A stretch of 64,000 nucleotides of DNA. It comes from Cutibacterium acnes. GTDB taxonomy: Bacteria > Actinomycetota > Actinomycetes > Propionibacteriales > Propionibacteriaceae. Positions 49,976 to 58,886 of this stretch are shown in pieces. The first letter of the stretch is position 1, and the number at the start of each line of letters is the position of its first letter. The notes below the pieces were generated by a model. It saw only the letters and a program-made list of their open reading frames with translations. It did no database searches and was not told the origin of the DNA. The DNA is taken from NCBI RefSeq assembly GCF_003030305.1, contig NZ_CP023676.1, positions 1,674,001-1,738,000 of the forward strand. Reading direction: 5' to 3'. Position numbers and translations under genes: made by a program.

Positions 49976-51649
49976 ATGACCACCTCCCCTACGATCAACG
50001 ACTGGTGGAAGTCCGCTGTCGTCTATCAGGTCTACCCACGCAGCTTCGCCGACTCGAACGGAGACGGCATTGGCGACGTGCGTGGCATCATCGACCACCT
50101 CGACCACCTCGTCACCTTGGGTGTCGACGCCCTGTGGATCTCACCGTGGTACCCCTCCCCCATGGCTGACGGCGGATACGACGTCAGCGACTACTGCGAC
50201 ATCAACCCGGACTTTGGCACCCTCGCCGATGCGGACGCCCTCGTGGCACAGGCGCACGAGCTGGGTCTGCGGGTCATCATCGATCTCGTCCCGAACCACT
50301 CCTCTCAAGAGCATCCATGGTTCAAAAAGGCGTTAGCCGCAGCTCCCGGCTCCCCAGAACGCGACCGCTACATCTTTCGTGATGGCCGGGGCGAGAACGG
50401 TGAACTTCCCCCGAACAACTGGCCGTCAGTTTTCGGCAGCGGCGCATGGGAGCGCATCACCGAGCCGGACGGCACTCCCGGTCAGTGTTACCTACACTTT
50501 TTTGACGTTTCGCAGCCCGACTGGAACTGGGAGAACTCCGACGTCCTCGAAGAGTTTGACCGGGTGCTGAGGTTCTGGTTCGACCGCGGGATCGACGGTT
50601 TCCGCATCGACGTCGCCAACTCGCTGGTTAAGGAATCCGGTCTTCCAGATCTCCCCGAGAACGAAAAGTTCGGCGAGCTCGTCGGGGATAGTCCGATGTG
50701 GGATCAGCCTGAACTTGCATCAATTCAGCGACGCTGGCGTGCTATCGCCGACGAATACGCCGATACTCCCGAGGGACCCAGGATGTTTGTCGCCGAGGCT
50801 TACCTCCCCCACGACCGCCTGGTCCGCTACCTCGAGTCAGATCGGCTGCATACGTCCTTTAACTTCGAGTTCCTCATCTCGGCGTAGAAGGCCAACTCGC
50901 TTCGCACCACGATCACCGAATCGCTAGCAGCTCACGAGTCGGTGGGCGCTAGTGCCACCTGGGTACTTGGTAACCACGACAATGTCCGCCCGGTCTCCCG
51001 CTACGGCAAGGAGATCTCCGGGCTGGACTTCTCGGATCCGTCGGCTCCGCACGCCCAGTTTCATGGCACCCCTACCGATGTGGCTCTGGGACGGTGTCGG
51101 GCTCGCGCCGCCGCCATGCTGGAGCTGGCTCTACCGGGCGGTGCCTACATTTACCAAGGCGAAGAACTTGGCCTCCCAGAGGTCGAAGATCTTCCCGAAG
51201 AAACCCTCCAAGACCCCACCTGGAAACGTTCTGGACACACAGATCGCGGTCGTGACGGATGTCGCGTTCCCATGCCGTGGAGCGGTTCCAACGCACCCTA
51301 TGGGTGGTCGACAAACGCGAACACCTGGCTCCCCATGCCGAGTAATTGGGCCGAGTGGACCGTCGAATCTGAGCAGAACGATTCGTCATCCTTCTTTGCC
51401 CTCTACCGCACCCTACTGGCCGAGCGCCATGCCAACCCAGCACTGGGCGCCGGAACGATGACTTGGAACGAGTCCAGCGACGAGGTCCTCGACTTTTCCC
51501 GCGAGCCCGGTTTCCGGTGCATCGTCAACTTCGGCGCCGAAAAGGTGACCGTGAACGCTGACGCGGTTATCGCATCGTCGATTCCGTTGGACACCCAAGG
51601 TAAGACGGTGTCAGTCGGACGCGATCAGGCTGTCTGGTTGCGAGTCTGA
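49976..51649 (+). pseudogene. GH13 alpha-glucosidase with an in-frame amber codon
   Basis: The frame from ATG 49976 (AAGGA upstream) to the TGA at 51647-51649 would give a 557-residue GH13 alpha-glucosidase/oligo-1,6-glucosidase that cleaves terminal alpha-glucosyl links of malto-oligosaccharides. It contains V-V-Y-Q-V-Y-P-R-S-F, G-F-R-I-D-V-A (nucleophile Asp212), F-V-A-E-A (acid/base Glu274) and G-N-H-D-N-V. Codon 304 is TAG at 50885-50887, exactly where relatives have Trp (L-x-x-x-W-x-A-x-x-L), so a single TGG to TAG change fits. The same frame stays good on both sides. The product would lack the third catalytic Asp and the C-terminal beta domain, so it should be inactive unless the stop is suppressed. 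Confidence 0.88.
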
Positions 51650-51656
51650 ACGTCGA

Positions 51657-52502
51657 TCACACCGTGACGAGGTAGGCCGATAAGGCCTGCCTCGTCTGGT
51701 CGTCGATGGGCACCGAAGCGCCCGTCTTCGGATCGACACAAACCAGCACAGTGGCGGCGTCGAGGGCCGACCCTTCCTCAGTCGCGATGGATCCGGCCAG
51801 CGTCATTGACGACGTCCCCAACCGCGTCAGGGCGGTATGAACTCGGCATGACCGCTGGGTCGGCAGAACCTGACGGCGATACCGAATATCTTGACGCACG
51901 ACGACCCACAGATAGTTCCCAGCTCGTCTCATTCCCGGCGACCACGACGTCGTCGCCAGGATTCTCGCCTCTTGCAGGTATCCAGCCAGACTCACGTTAT
52001 TGACGTGGCCTTGACGGTCGACATCGGACCAGCGGATCGGCACCTCGATGAAATCACCAGCCTCGGACACATCCACCACCTTGATGGGCTTCCACTGCTG
52101 TGACTCGACTTTCATCGACTCAAACGCGCCACGCTCACCATCGGTGAGGCGACGGGGTCGACCGGTCGCGAAGTCGAAGGGGCAGATAGTTCCCCGGGCA
52201 CGAGCGACCTCAACGTCGTGGTGCCAGGCCCGATAATCAAGGACGGTCCGGGCCGCGCCGAGCTGGGAGCACCCCACGGCCACGCGCAACGGGCTACCAT
52301 CAACTACGAAGGGGGCCAAAAACTCCACATCCTGACTGACGACGACGATCCCCGTGTCAAGCATCTCCTGGGCGCCATTGGTGTAGAACGCCTGGTTTCG
52401 TGACTCCTGTACAAGCTCGCTAATACGAACATTATTGACGTGTCCCTGCGCATCCATATCGGACCAACGCAGTGGAATATCGACGACGACAGCTCCAGTC
52501 AT
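51657..52502 (-). CDS. Double hot-dog acyl-CoA/acyl-ACP thioesterase-like protein
   Basis: 281 residues made of two hot-dog domains in tandem. Each opens with the same motif, P-L-R-W-S-D-M-D-A-Q-G-H-V-N-N near residue 10 and P-I-R-W-S-D-V-D-R-Q-G-H-V-N-N near 150, where the Asp and His-Val-Asn-Asn are the 4-hydroxybenzoyl-CoA thioesterase-type active residues. Expected to hydrolyse acyl-CoA or acyl-ACP thioesters in the cytoplasm. Its ATG overlaps the stop of the upstream acyl-CoA ligase gene as ATGA. Similar to Rv2475c of M. tuberculosis in kind and place. Confidence 0.87.
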   Translation of the reverse strand: MTGAVVVDIPLRWSDMDAQGHVNNVRISELVQESRNQAFYTNGAQEMLDTGIVVVSQDVEFLAPFVVDGSPLRVAVGCSQLGAARTVLDYRAWHHDVEVARARGTICPFDFATGRPRRLTDGERGAFESMKVESQQWKPIKVVDVSEAGDFIEVPIRWSDVDRQGHVNNVSLAGYLQEARILATTSWSPGMRRAGNYLWVVVRQDIRYRRQVLPTQRSCRVHTALTRLGTSSMTLAGSIATEEGSALDAATVLVCVDPKTGASVPIDDQTRQALSAYLVTV

Positions 52503-54406
52503 GAAGCGTCGCTTCCCTTTGCGGCGCCCGGTTGATCGTTTTCGTCAGCGAACATCTCGTCAAGGAGGTAAGCGTATTTTTCAGCCACCACTCCACGACG
52601 CACCTTGAGACTGGTCGTCACTGAGTGTGAATCCTCGGTCAGGTCATGGTCAAGAATGGCAAATTTCTTGACGGTCTCCCAGCGTTCAAGCCGCGAATTA
52701 GCCCGATCGACGTACCACTGAATACTGCGACGCACGCGTGGATCTGCGGTGAGCTCGGCATAGCTGGCATCAGCTTTGCCATGTCTTTTGCCCCAGGTCA
52801 TGAGCGCGTCCCGATCGAGGGTGAGTAGAGCGACGGCGTATTTATGTCCTTCGCCAAGCACGACAGCGTTAGACAGGTACGGGCAGTTGGCCATCAGAGT
52901 GGCCTCGACCTTCTGTGGGGCGACGTATTTACCACCAGAAGTTTTGAAAAGGTCCCGCTTGCGATCAGTAATGCGCAGGTAGTTCTTTTCATCGAATTCA
53001 CCAATATCACCGGTGTGGAACCAGCCATCGGTGAACGCTTTGGCGGTCTTCTCGGGCAGGTTGTGGTAACCGCGAGCGACGATTGGCCCAGAAACCAAGA
53101 CCTCGCCGTCTTCTGCGATCCGCGCCAGACATCCCGGCGCGACCGGTCCAACAGTTCCCGAGCGAATAGCGGTAGGGCCACTAAAGAAAGCAACCGCTCC
53201 AATCTCGGTGGCCCCGTACCCCTCGACAATAGGAATTCCAGCCGAGAAAAACCATTGCTGCACCTGCTCAGAAAGCTTGGCACCACCGCAAATCATGAAC
53301 TCGATCCCACCGAGCTTGCGGCGCAAGGTAGAGAACACCAGTGCATCAGCGATCTTGAGTTTAGCGGCTACGGTGACTGGCAGCCGATCACCGGCACGAC
53401 GGTACTGCTGGACGTCCCGGCCAGTAGCAAACGCCCACCGCGAGACTCGGCTCGCCAAGCGTCCGTGCGGGTAGGCTGTCATGACTCCAGCGCGGATTTT
53501 CTCAAAAATACGGGGCACACCACACATGACTCGGGGTTTAACCTCGCCAAGGCTACGGGCCAACCTCGGAATGCGCGGCTCAATAGCCTGGGTGATGCCA
53601 ATCTCCACGCAAATCGCGATAAGGCACTTGCCGAAAGCATGAGAAAGCGGCAACCACAACAGATGAATATCCCCGCCTCGGAACATGTCGAGGCTCTTCC
53701 ACGCCTGTCCCATATAGGTCCAGGCCTGGTGAGTGAGTTCAACTCCCTTGGGAGTGCCAGTAGTGCCCGAGGTGTAAATGAGGGTGCACAGGTCGTCAGG
53801 CTCAATCGAGTCGATCATGCGGCGGACAAGTTCTGGCTCAGCAGCCAGACGACGCCGTCCGTGAGCAATGACGTCAGCCATAGTGGTGAGGCGGTCATCG
53901 CTGACCCCGGTCTGCTCGGAGTCGTCGACAAAGCTAATGATGTGACGTACCACCGCGTCGACTTCGGGGCGTCCTTGGATCTTGGCGACTTGGGCCGTCG
54001 AGTCGACGAAAAGGATGGACGAGTGTGAGTCGACCAGGATAAAGCTGGCCTCTTCTGGCCCTGAATTCGGGTAGATCGTCGTAGTCGCACCACCTGCGCA
54101 GGAAATGGCCATATCGGCGATGATCCACTCAGTACGAGTTCCGGAGAGCAGAGCGACGCGCCCCTCACGAGGAAGACCGAATTCCATCAGCCCTGCAGCA
54201 ACCTCGTGGGCCTGGCGACGGAACTCAGCAAAGGTCATCGGAAGCCAGGTATTGGGCTCATCGTCGGGACCCGAGGGTGTCAAGAATGCAATGCGGTTGG
54301 GATGAGCATCTGCCTGACGATCAAGCATCGCCGCAAAGTTTTTTGCCGAGGCTGCGAGGAGCTTCCTCTGCACAGCATGAGACTCGTCGTCACTGGTACC
54401 GCTCAT
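52499..54406 (-). CDS. Long-chain fatty acid-CoA ligase (AMP-forming)
   Basis: 635 residues from the ATG at 54406 (frame open to 54478). Activates fatty acids to acyl-CoA through an acyl-adenylate. AMP-binding motif Y-T-S-G-T-T-G-T-P-K-G, then G-Y-G-A-T-E, the hinge D-x-G-x-x...I-T-D-R-K-R-D-L-F-K-T-S-G-G-K-Y-V-A-P, and a C-terminal domain that lacks the extra acyl-carrier parts. Close in layout to FadD15-type synthetases. Translationally coupled with a thioesterase, so a ligase and a hydrolase of the same product class are made together. Divergent from a MarR regulator gene, 142 bp away. Confidence 0.92.
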   Translation of the reverse strand: MSGTSDDESHAVQRKLLAASAKNFAAMLDRQADAHPNRIAFLTPSGPDDEPNTWLPMTFAEFRRQAHEVAAGLMEFGLPREGRVALLSGTRTEWIIADMAISCAGGATTTIYPNSGPEEASFILVDSHSSILFVDSTAQVAKIQGRPEVDAVVRHIISFVDDSEQTGVSDDRLTTMADVIAHGRRRLAAEPELVRRMIDSIEPDDLCTLIYTSGTTGTPKGVELTHQAWTYMGQAWKSLDMFRGGDIHLLWLPLSHAFGKCLIAICVEIGITQAIEPRIPRLARSLGEVKPRVMCGVPRIFEKIRAGVMTAYPHGRLASRVSRWAFATGRDVQQYRRAGDRLPVTVAAKLKIADALVFSTLRRKLGGIEFMICGGAKLSEQVQQWFFSAGIPIVEGYGATEIGAVAFFSGPTAIRSGTVGPVAPGCLARIAEDGEVLVSGPIVARGYHNLPEKTAKAFTDGWFHTGDIGEFDEKNYLRITDRKRDLFKTSGGKYVAPQKVEATLMANCPYLSNAVVLGEGHKYAVALLTLDRDALMTWGKRHGKADASYAELTADPRVRRSIQWYVDRANSRLERWETVKKFAILDHDLTEDSHSVTTSLKVRRGVVAEKYAYLLDEMFADENDQPGAAKGSDAS

Positions 54407-54487
54407 CAGCTCACCCTCACCTCGATCAAAAGTAACTTCTGCCACGCTATTGCATGTTTCATTGGCCAGTCCCCACAACTCCCGATA

Positions 54488-54510
54488 TCAACAATGGGCG
54501 GTTGTTGACA
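54488..54510. promoter_or_regulatory. Inverted repeat and -35 box before the MarR-type gene
   Basis: TCAACAA (54488-54494) and TTGTTGA (54502-54508) are perfect 7-bp arms around TGGGCGG. The right arm overlaps TTGACA at 54505-54510, a consensus -35 box 38 bases before the probable start. A weak ATTCTC lies 17 bases further. A MarR dimer could bind here to control itself and the divergent ligase gene. Confidence 0.45.
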
Positions 54511-54548
54511 GAAGTAGGCCGGAAAGCATTCTCCACGCCACGGGTACG

Positions 54549-55088
54549 ATGATGATCATGTCACAGGGCGGCTCTGGGCGCAGCACTAACGAAGGCGCCA
54601 CTAAGACATGTGATGATGTCGGGTCCCAGATGGAGAAGTCAGCTGCGACTGCCTGGTTGAGCATCGAACAGCAGCGGGTTTGGCGAGCGTGGCTTCTCGG
54701 GTCCGCGCGTATCACCTCTCGTCTTTCGCAGGAGTTGCGTCGCCACGACCTGGAACTGTGCGAATACGAGATCCTGGCCAGTCTCTCGGAGGCTGACGAC
54801 TACGCGATGCGGATGTCTGTACTTGCCACTGAGGTGCATCAGTCGAGGTCCCGGCTCACCCACGCCGTTGAGCGACTGGAAGCTCGCGGACTCGTCACGC
54901 GAGAACCCGACGTCCGGGATCGTCGCGGGGTGGTAGCTCGGTTAAGCCCCACCGGAATGGATCTGCTGCGTCAAGCCGCCCCGAACTATGTTCGTACGGT
55001 TCGCCACATTGTCGTTGACCCGGTCGATCCCGAGGATTTCGCTGCCATGGGACGAGCCATGAGAGCGGTTCTCTCCGTGCCAGACTGA
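54549..55088 (+). CDS. MarR-family transcriptional regulator
   Basis: About 179 residues; several ATGs (54549, 54552, 54558, 54630) are possible and none has a clear ribosome-binding site. Winged helix-turn-helix with helix alpha-1 W-L-S-I-E-Q-Q-R-V-W-R-A-W-L, recognition region Q-S-R-S-R-L-T-H-A-V-E-R-L-E-A-R-G-L-V and the wing R-D-R-R-G-V-V-A-R-L, where Asp-Arg-Arg-Gly is the MarR signature. Dimeric repressor that normally responds to small phenolic or lipid-like ligands. The stop is 4 bp before the next gene, so both are in one unit, and it is divergent from fatty-acid activation genes. Confidence 0.87.
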   Translation: MMIMSQGGSGRSTNEGATKTCDDVGSQMEKSAATAWLSIEQQRVWRAWLLGSARITSRLSQELRRHDLELCEYEILASLSEADDYAMRMSVLATEVHQSRSRLTHAVERLEARGLVTREPDVRDRRGVVARLSPTGMDLLRQAAPNYVRTVRHIVVDPVDPEDFAAMGRAMRAVLSVPD

Positions 55089-55092
55089 GGCC

Positions 55093-57966
55093 ATGACAGC
55101 CACCACGGACATTCTCCAGGACTTCCGATCAACTCTAAGAGGTCTTGATGCCTCCGCCCTGGAGATCCTCGACGATTCCCGGCTGGCGCGCGCCCTTTAC
55201 TCTTCTGACGCCTCGATCTACCGCGTTGTTCCTACCGCGATCGCCCATCCCCGCAGCACTGACGAACTGTCTGCCCTCGTCACAGCCGCAAGCCAGGTAG
55301 GCCTGCCCATCACCGCCCGCGGGGCCGGTACGACGTGCGCTGGCAATGCAGTTGGGGCAGGGCTGGTTATCGATACTTCGGCCCACCTCAACCGCATTCT
55401 CTCCCTCGATCCTCAGGCCCGTACCGCCGTCGTCGAGCCTGGTGTCGTTCAGGACTGGTTGCAGCACGCCGGAGTCCGGCACCGGTTGCGGTTCGGCCCG
55501 GACCCGTCCACCTCAACACGTTGCACTATCGGCGGGATGATCGGCAATAACGCCTGCGGGCCGCGCGCGCTGGGATATGGCCGCACCGGGGACAACCTTG
55601 TTGATGTTGACCTCCTCACCGCCGACGGTCATGTGACGACCCTGCGTCGTGGAGACTTCGCTGTGCCGTTCACCCAACGCCTGGTGGATCTGACAGACGC
55701 AAGCCTTGCGACGATCCGGACCGAGTTCGCGACTTTCTCCCGACAAGTTTCCGGATACTCCATGGAATGGCTATTACCGGAACGTGGCCGCAACTTCCCC
55801 GCCTTCATCGCGGGCACCGAGGCCACATTGGGCATCGTGACGCGGGCTACCGTGCAACTAGTGCGCGAGGCTGCCTATGGAATGACGGTCGCGCTGGGAT
55901 ATCCGTCTATGCCCGAGGCCGCCGATGCCGTGACTGCCCTATTGCCTTTCTCCCCGGTCGCCTGCGAGGGGTTCGGACGCCGAATCGTCGACGTGGTTTC
56001 GCGTGCCGGACGCCCGGTGCCGGACTTGCCGCGCGGCGACGGCTGGATGTTCGTCGAGCTGCGAGGGGACGACGAGACCGAGGTAGCTTCGCGAGCCCGA
56101 AAGCTGGTTGCCGCCAGCGGATGCCTGGACGGATGGGTCGTCTCCGATCCTGGCCAGGCTGCGGCTCTGTGGAAAATCCGCGCGGATGGTGCGGGGCTCG
56201 CCGGAGTCAGCCTTAACAAGCCAGCTTGGGCAGGATGGGAGGATTCGGCCGTTCCAGCCAACGACCTCGGGGCATACCTGCGCGATTTCGAAGCCTTGTT
56301 GGACGACCACGGCCTGCATGGCCTGCCCTACGGTCATTTCGGCGAAGGGTGTCTGCACTGCCGTATCGATTTCCCCTTAGATCAGCCAGACGGCCCCCGG
56401 CGCTACCGCTCCTTCGTCACCGAAGCCGCCCGGTTGGTCGCTCGGCATGGAGGTTCGGTCTCCGGGGAGCATGGTGACGGCCGGGCCCGCTCGGCCTTGT
56501 TGGACTTGATGTATTCCCCCGACGCCCTGACGTTGTTCTCCAAGGTCAAGGCCATTCTCGACCCGGATAACCTGTTTAACCCAGGTATTTTGGTGAATCC
56601 TGCGCCGGTGGAGGCCAATATAAGGACCCACGAATCGGCTCTTTCCCCCATGACCATTTCCCACCCTGAATTCGCCGCCGACGTTCATCGCTGTACCGGG
56701 GTGGGCAAGTGCATCGCCCCTACCGCCCCTGGCGGGGTGATGTGTCCCTCGTACCAGGCGTCCGGGCTCGAGGTTGATTCCACGCGTGGCCGAGCCAGCG
56801 TGCTCAAGGAAATGGTCAACGGCACTCTTATTAACGGCTGGGACTCTCCCGAGGTGGAACGGGCACTGGACCTGTGCATGGCGTGCAAAGGGTGCGCCCG
56901 AGATTGCCCCACCGGAATCGACATGGCCAGCTACCGCAGCACGGTTCTTGACGAAAAATACCGTCACCGTCTCCGCCCTCGCTCCCACCTGACGATGGGG
57001 CTGCTGCCCATGTGGGAACGTTTGCTCAATCGGATCCCAGGAGCGCCGTCGCTAGCTAACGCAGTGCTTTCGATACCGGTCTTCGCACGTCTTGCTAGAT
57101 GGACAGCCGGGGTGGATCAGCGTCGTCCCCTCCCCCGATTCCAGCCCTCGGCCAGATTGGCCAGTCCGCAGGCCGCCCCGGCTAAGGAGATTGTGGCGGA
57201 TCCGGAAACATCGCCTTCATCTGCCTCGACTTCACGTTTCCAGACCCGCTGCGACCATGACAAGGGCGACGTCGTGATCTGGGTAGATTCCTTCTCCGAC
57301 ATGCTCGAGGGGTCGGATCTCTCAGCGGTAGTCACAGTGCTTGCTGACGCCGGCTATCACCCTAGGGTGCTCACCAACGACATCTGCTGCGGGTTAACGT
57401 GGATCACCACCGGTCAACTCGACGGCGCTCGGCGTCGGCTGCGCGCTGGTCTCGACGTACTGACTCCCCTATCCGATGCCAATGTCCCCGTCGTTGGGTT
57501 AGAACCGTCCTGCACTACCGTCTGGCGTGATGACGCACTCCGCCTCCTCTCAGACGACCCACGTGTTCGGCGGGTCGCCCGGAACATGCACACCGTCGCC
57601 GAGATGTTGGAGGCAGCGAACTGGACCCCGCCATCTCTGGCCGGCCACACTATCGTCGCCCAACCGCACTGCCACCACGCCTCAATTCTCGGGTTCGGCC
57701 CGGACAAGCGACTTCTCGAGGCCGCCGGTGCCACCGTCACGGTGGTTAGCGGATGCTGCGGTTACGCCGGGAACTTCGGCGTCGAGAAGGGCCACTATGA
57801 CTTCTCGGTGAAGGTTGCTCACAACGACCTGTTACCAGCTATTGAAGAGGCCGGACCCCAAGCCATCATCCTGGCCGACGGATTCTCGTGCCGACGCCAG
57901 GTCTCAGACCTGATCGGACGACGTGCACTGACCCTCTCTGAGGTCTTCGCCTCGCACGTGAAGTAA
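55093..57966 (+). CDS. FAD-linked oxidase / Fe-S protein fusion (D-lactate or 2-hydroxyacid dehydrogenase type)
   Basis: 957 residues. N-terminal FAD-binding PCMH domain (about 35-265, with T-A-R-G-A-G-T and I-G-G-M-I-G-N-N-A-C-G), GlcD-type C-terminal domain to about 525 (H-G-D-G-R-A-R), then two 4Fe-4S clusters (C-T-G-V-G-K-C with later C-P, and C-M-A-C-K-G-C-A-R-D-C-P near 594-604), and a CCG-type cysteine-rich domain at the end (C-C-G-L-T, G-C-C-G-Y-A-G). This is the layout of membrane-associated D-lactate and D-2-hydroxyglutarate dehydrogenases such as YdiJ. Electrons would go to quinone or another Fe-S partner. Probable role: D-lactate use; substrate is inference. Co-transcribed with the MarR-type gene. 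Confidence 0.88.
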   Translation: MTATTDILQDFRSTLRGLDASALEILDDSRLARALYSSDASIYRVVPTAIAHPRSTDELSALVTAASQVGLPITARGAGTTCAGNAVGAGLVIDTSAHLNRILSLDPQARTAVVEPGVVQDWLQHAGVRHRLRFGPDPSTSTRCTIGGMIGNNACGPRALGYGRTGDNLVDVDLLTADGHVTTLRRGDFAVPFTQRLVDLTDASLATIRTEFATFSRQVSGYSMEWLLPERGRNFPAFIAGTEATLGIVTRATVQLVREAAYGMTVALGYPSMPEAADAVTALLPFSPVACEGFGRRIVDVVSRAGRPVPDLPRGDGWMFVELRGDDETEVASRARKLVAASGCLDGWVVSDPGQAAALWKIRADGAGLAGVSLNKPAWAGWEDSAVPANDLGAYLRDFEALLDDHGLHGLPYGHFGEGCLHCRIDFPLDQPDGPRRYRSFVTEAARLVARHGGSVSGEHGDGRARSALLDLMYSPDALTLFSKVKAILDPDNLFNPGILVNPAPVEANIRTHESALSPMTISHPEFAADVHRCTGVGKCIAPTAPGGVMCPSYQASGLEVDSTRGRASVLKEMVNGTLINGWDSPEVERALDLCMACKGCARDCPTGIDMASYRSTVLDEKYRHRLRPRSHLTMGLLPMWERLLNRIPGAPSLANAVLSIPVFARLARWTAGVDQRRPLPRFQPSARLASPQAAPAKEIVADPETSPSSASTSRFQTRCDHDKGDVVIWVDSFSDMLEGSDLSAVVTVLADAGYHPRVLTNDICCGLTWITTGQLDGARRRLRAGLDVLTPLSDANVPVVGLEPSCTTVWRDDALRLLSDDPRVRRVARNMHTVAEMLEAANWTPPSLAGHTIVAQPHCHHASILGFGPDKRLLEAAGATVTVVSGCCGYAGNFGVEKGHYDFSVKVAHNDLLPAIEEAGPQAIILADGFSCRRQVSDLIGRRALTLSEVFASHVK

Positions 57967-58034
57967 CAACTCATTCTCCGCCCTCGCGTTCTATCTGCCA
58001 TACCCAACTAGATAGACAGACATACTAGCAACAG

Positions 58035-58051
58035 CCATGATGTAGTCATGG
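58035..58051. promoter_or_regulatory. Inverted repeat over the padR start codon
   Basis: CCATGA-TGTAG-TCATGG spans 58035-58051 and covers the ATG at 58048. Short but symmetric; PadR-type repressors often bind palindromes at their own start. No strong ribosome-binding site is present, so a leaderless mRNA is possible. Confidence 0.3.
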
Positions 58052-58389
58052 ATGATAACCACTGGCCGTCCGAATGGCAGCGAGGCGTTCTCGACCTCTG
58101 CGTGCTACACATCCTGGCCGACGGCCCCACCTACGGTTACAGCATCGCGGCCCGGCTCACCGATGCCGGCTTCGCCGACGTCAAGGGCGGCACCCTGTAC
58201 CCCCTGCTTAAACGTCTGGAAGGTGCCGGTCTAGTTGACGTCGAGTGGCGACCCGGCGAGGCCGGGCCGGGCCGAAAGTTTTACCTCATCAACACTGCCG
58301 GAAGACAACGCCTAATAGCGCTCACCGCAAGCTGGCAGCGCTACTCCACCACCGTCACCCGACTGCTCGACGAAGGATCACTATCATGA
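58048..58389 (+). CDS. PadR-family transcriptional regulator
   Basis: 113 residues. Winged helix with the PadR opening R-G-V-L-D-L-C-V-L-H-I-L-A-D-G-P-T-Y-G-Y-S-I, then G-T-L-Y-P-L-L-K-R-L-E-G-A-G-L-V and the wing W-R-P-G-E-A-G-P-G-R-K-F-Y. The C-terminal dimerisation helix is short, as in subfamily 2 PadR proteins. Its stop overlaps the ATG of the following decayed membrane gene as ATGA, the usual pairing of these regulators with a membrane partner. Confidence 0.88.
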   Translation: MDDNHWPSEWQRGVLDLCVLHILADGPTYGYSIAARLTDAGFADVKGGTLYPLLKRLEGAGLVDVEWRPGEAGPGRKFYLINTAGRQRLIALTASWQRYSTTVTRLLDEGSLS

Positions 58390-58777
58390 ACTACGCATTC
58401 GAACGCGCCCATGCACCCCACGTCGACGGTGGGCGTCGTCACAGCTCCTGCGGCACAGACCATCGGAGCGATCCTGATTCCGATAGGAATCATGGCACTG
58501 CGCCACCACCATCGGGTTGATATCACGACGGGGATAATTATCGCAGCAGCGCTCGTCCTGATCCCATGGATGATCCTGCCCGTGCGCACCCCTGCTGCGC
58601 GCCGTAACTCACACCAAGTCCATGCAGCGGGTTATGTTCGTCACTGCCCTCTGGTTCGGCGCACTTGTCGTCCCACCACTCGTGCTAACGCGGGTCGTCA
58701 GCCAGCCTCCGGCATGGGCCGTCGTAGCCGTCTGGATCCTGCCAGCCTTCACCGTGGTGCTCACGACACTGGCCTGA
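58386..58777 (+). pseudogene. PadR-linked small membrane protein, broken by frameshifts
   Basis: The start ATG 58386 gives M-N-Y-A-F-E-R-A in one frame. The hydrophobic core continues in the second (M-H-P-T-S-T-V-G-V-V, A-I-L-I-P-I-G-I-M-A-L, T-T-G-I-I-I-A-A-A-L-V-L-I-P-W) and, after about 58590, in a third (V-M-F-V-T-A-L-W-F-G-A-L-V-V-P-P, W-A-V-V-A-V-W-I-L-P-A-F) ending at TGA 58775-58777. Joined, these give four or so transmembrane helices. Two frame changes are needed, so it is very likely dead in this strain. Function unknown. Confidence 0.65.
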
Positions 58778-58841
58778 CCGGACCCGCGCCCCATGAACCA
58801 CGTCTGAATGGCTCGGGATGCAACGGGACACAATTAGTCTC

Positions 58842-58870
58842 GGTCCCGGGCTGAATGACAGTCCGGGACC
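58842..58870 (-). terminator. Possible terminator after ettA
   Basis: Arms GGTCCCGG (58842-58849) and CCGGGACC (58863-58870) around a 13-base loop, 17 bases past the ettA stop on the minus strand. No T-run, moderate stem. Confidence 0.45.
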
Positions 58871-58886
58871 GGTTCATGCACTTCGC

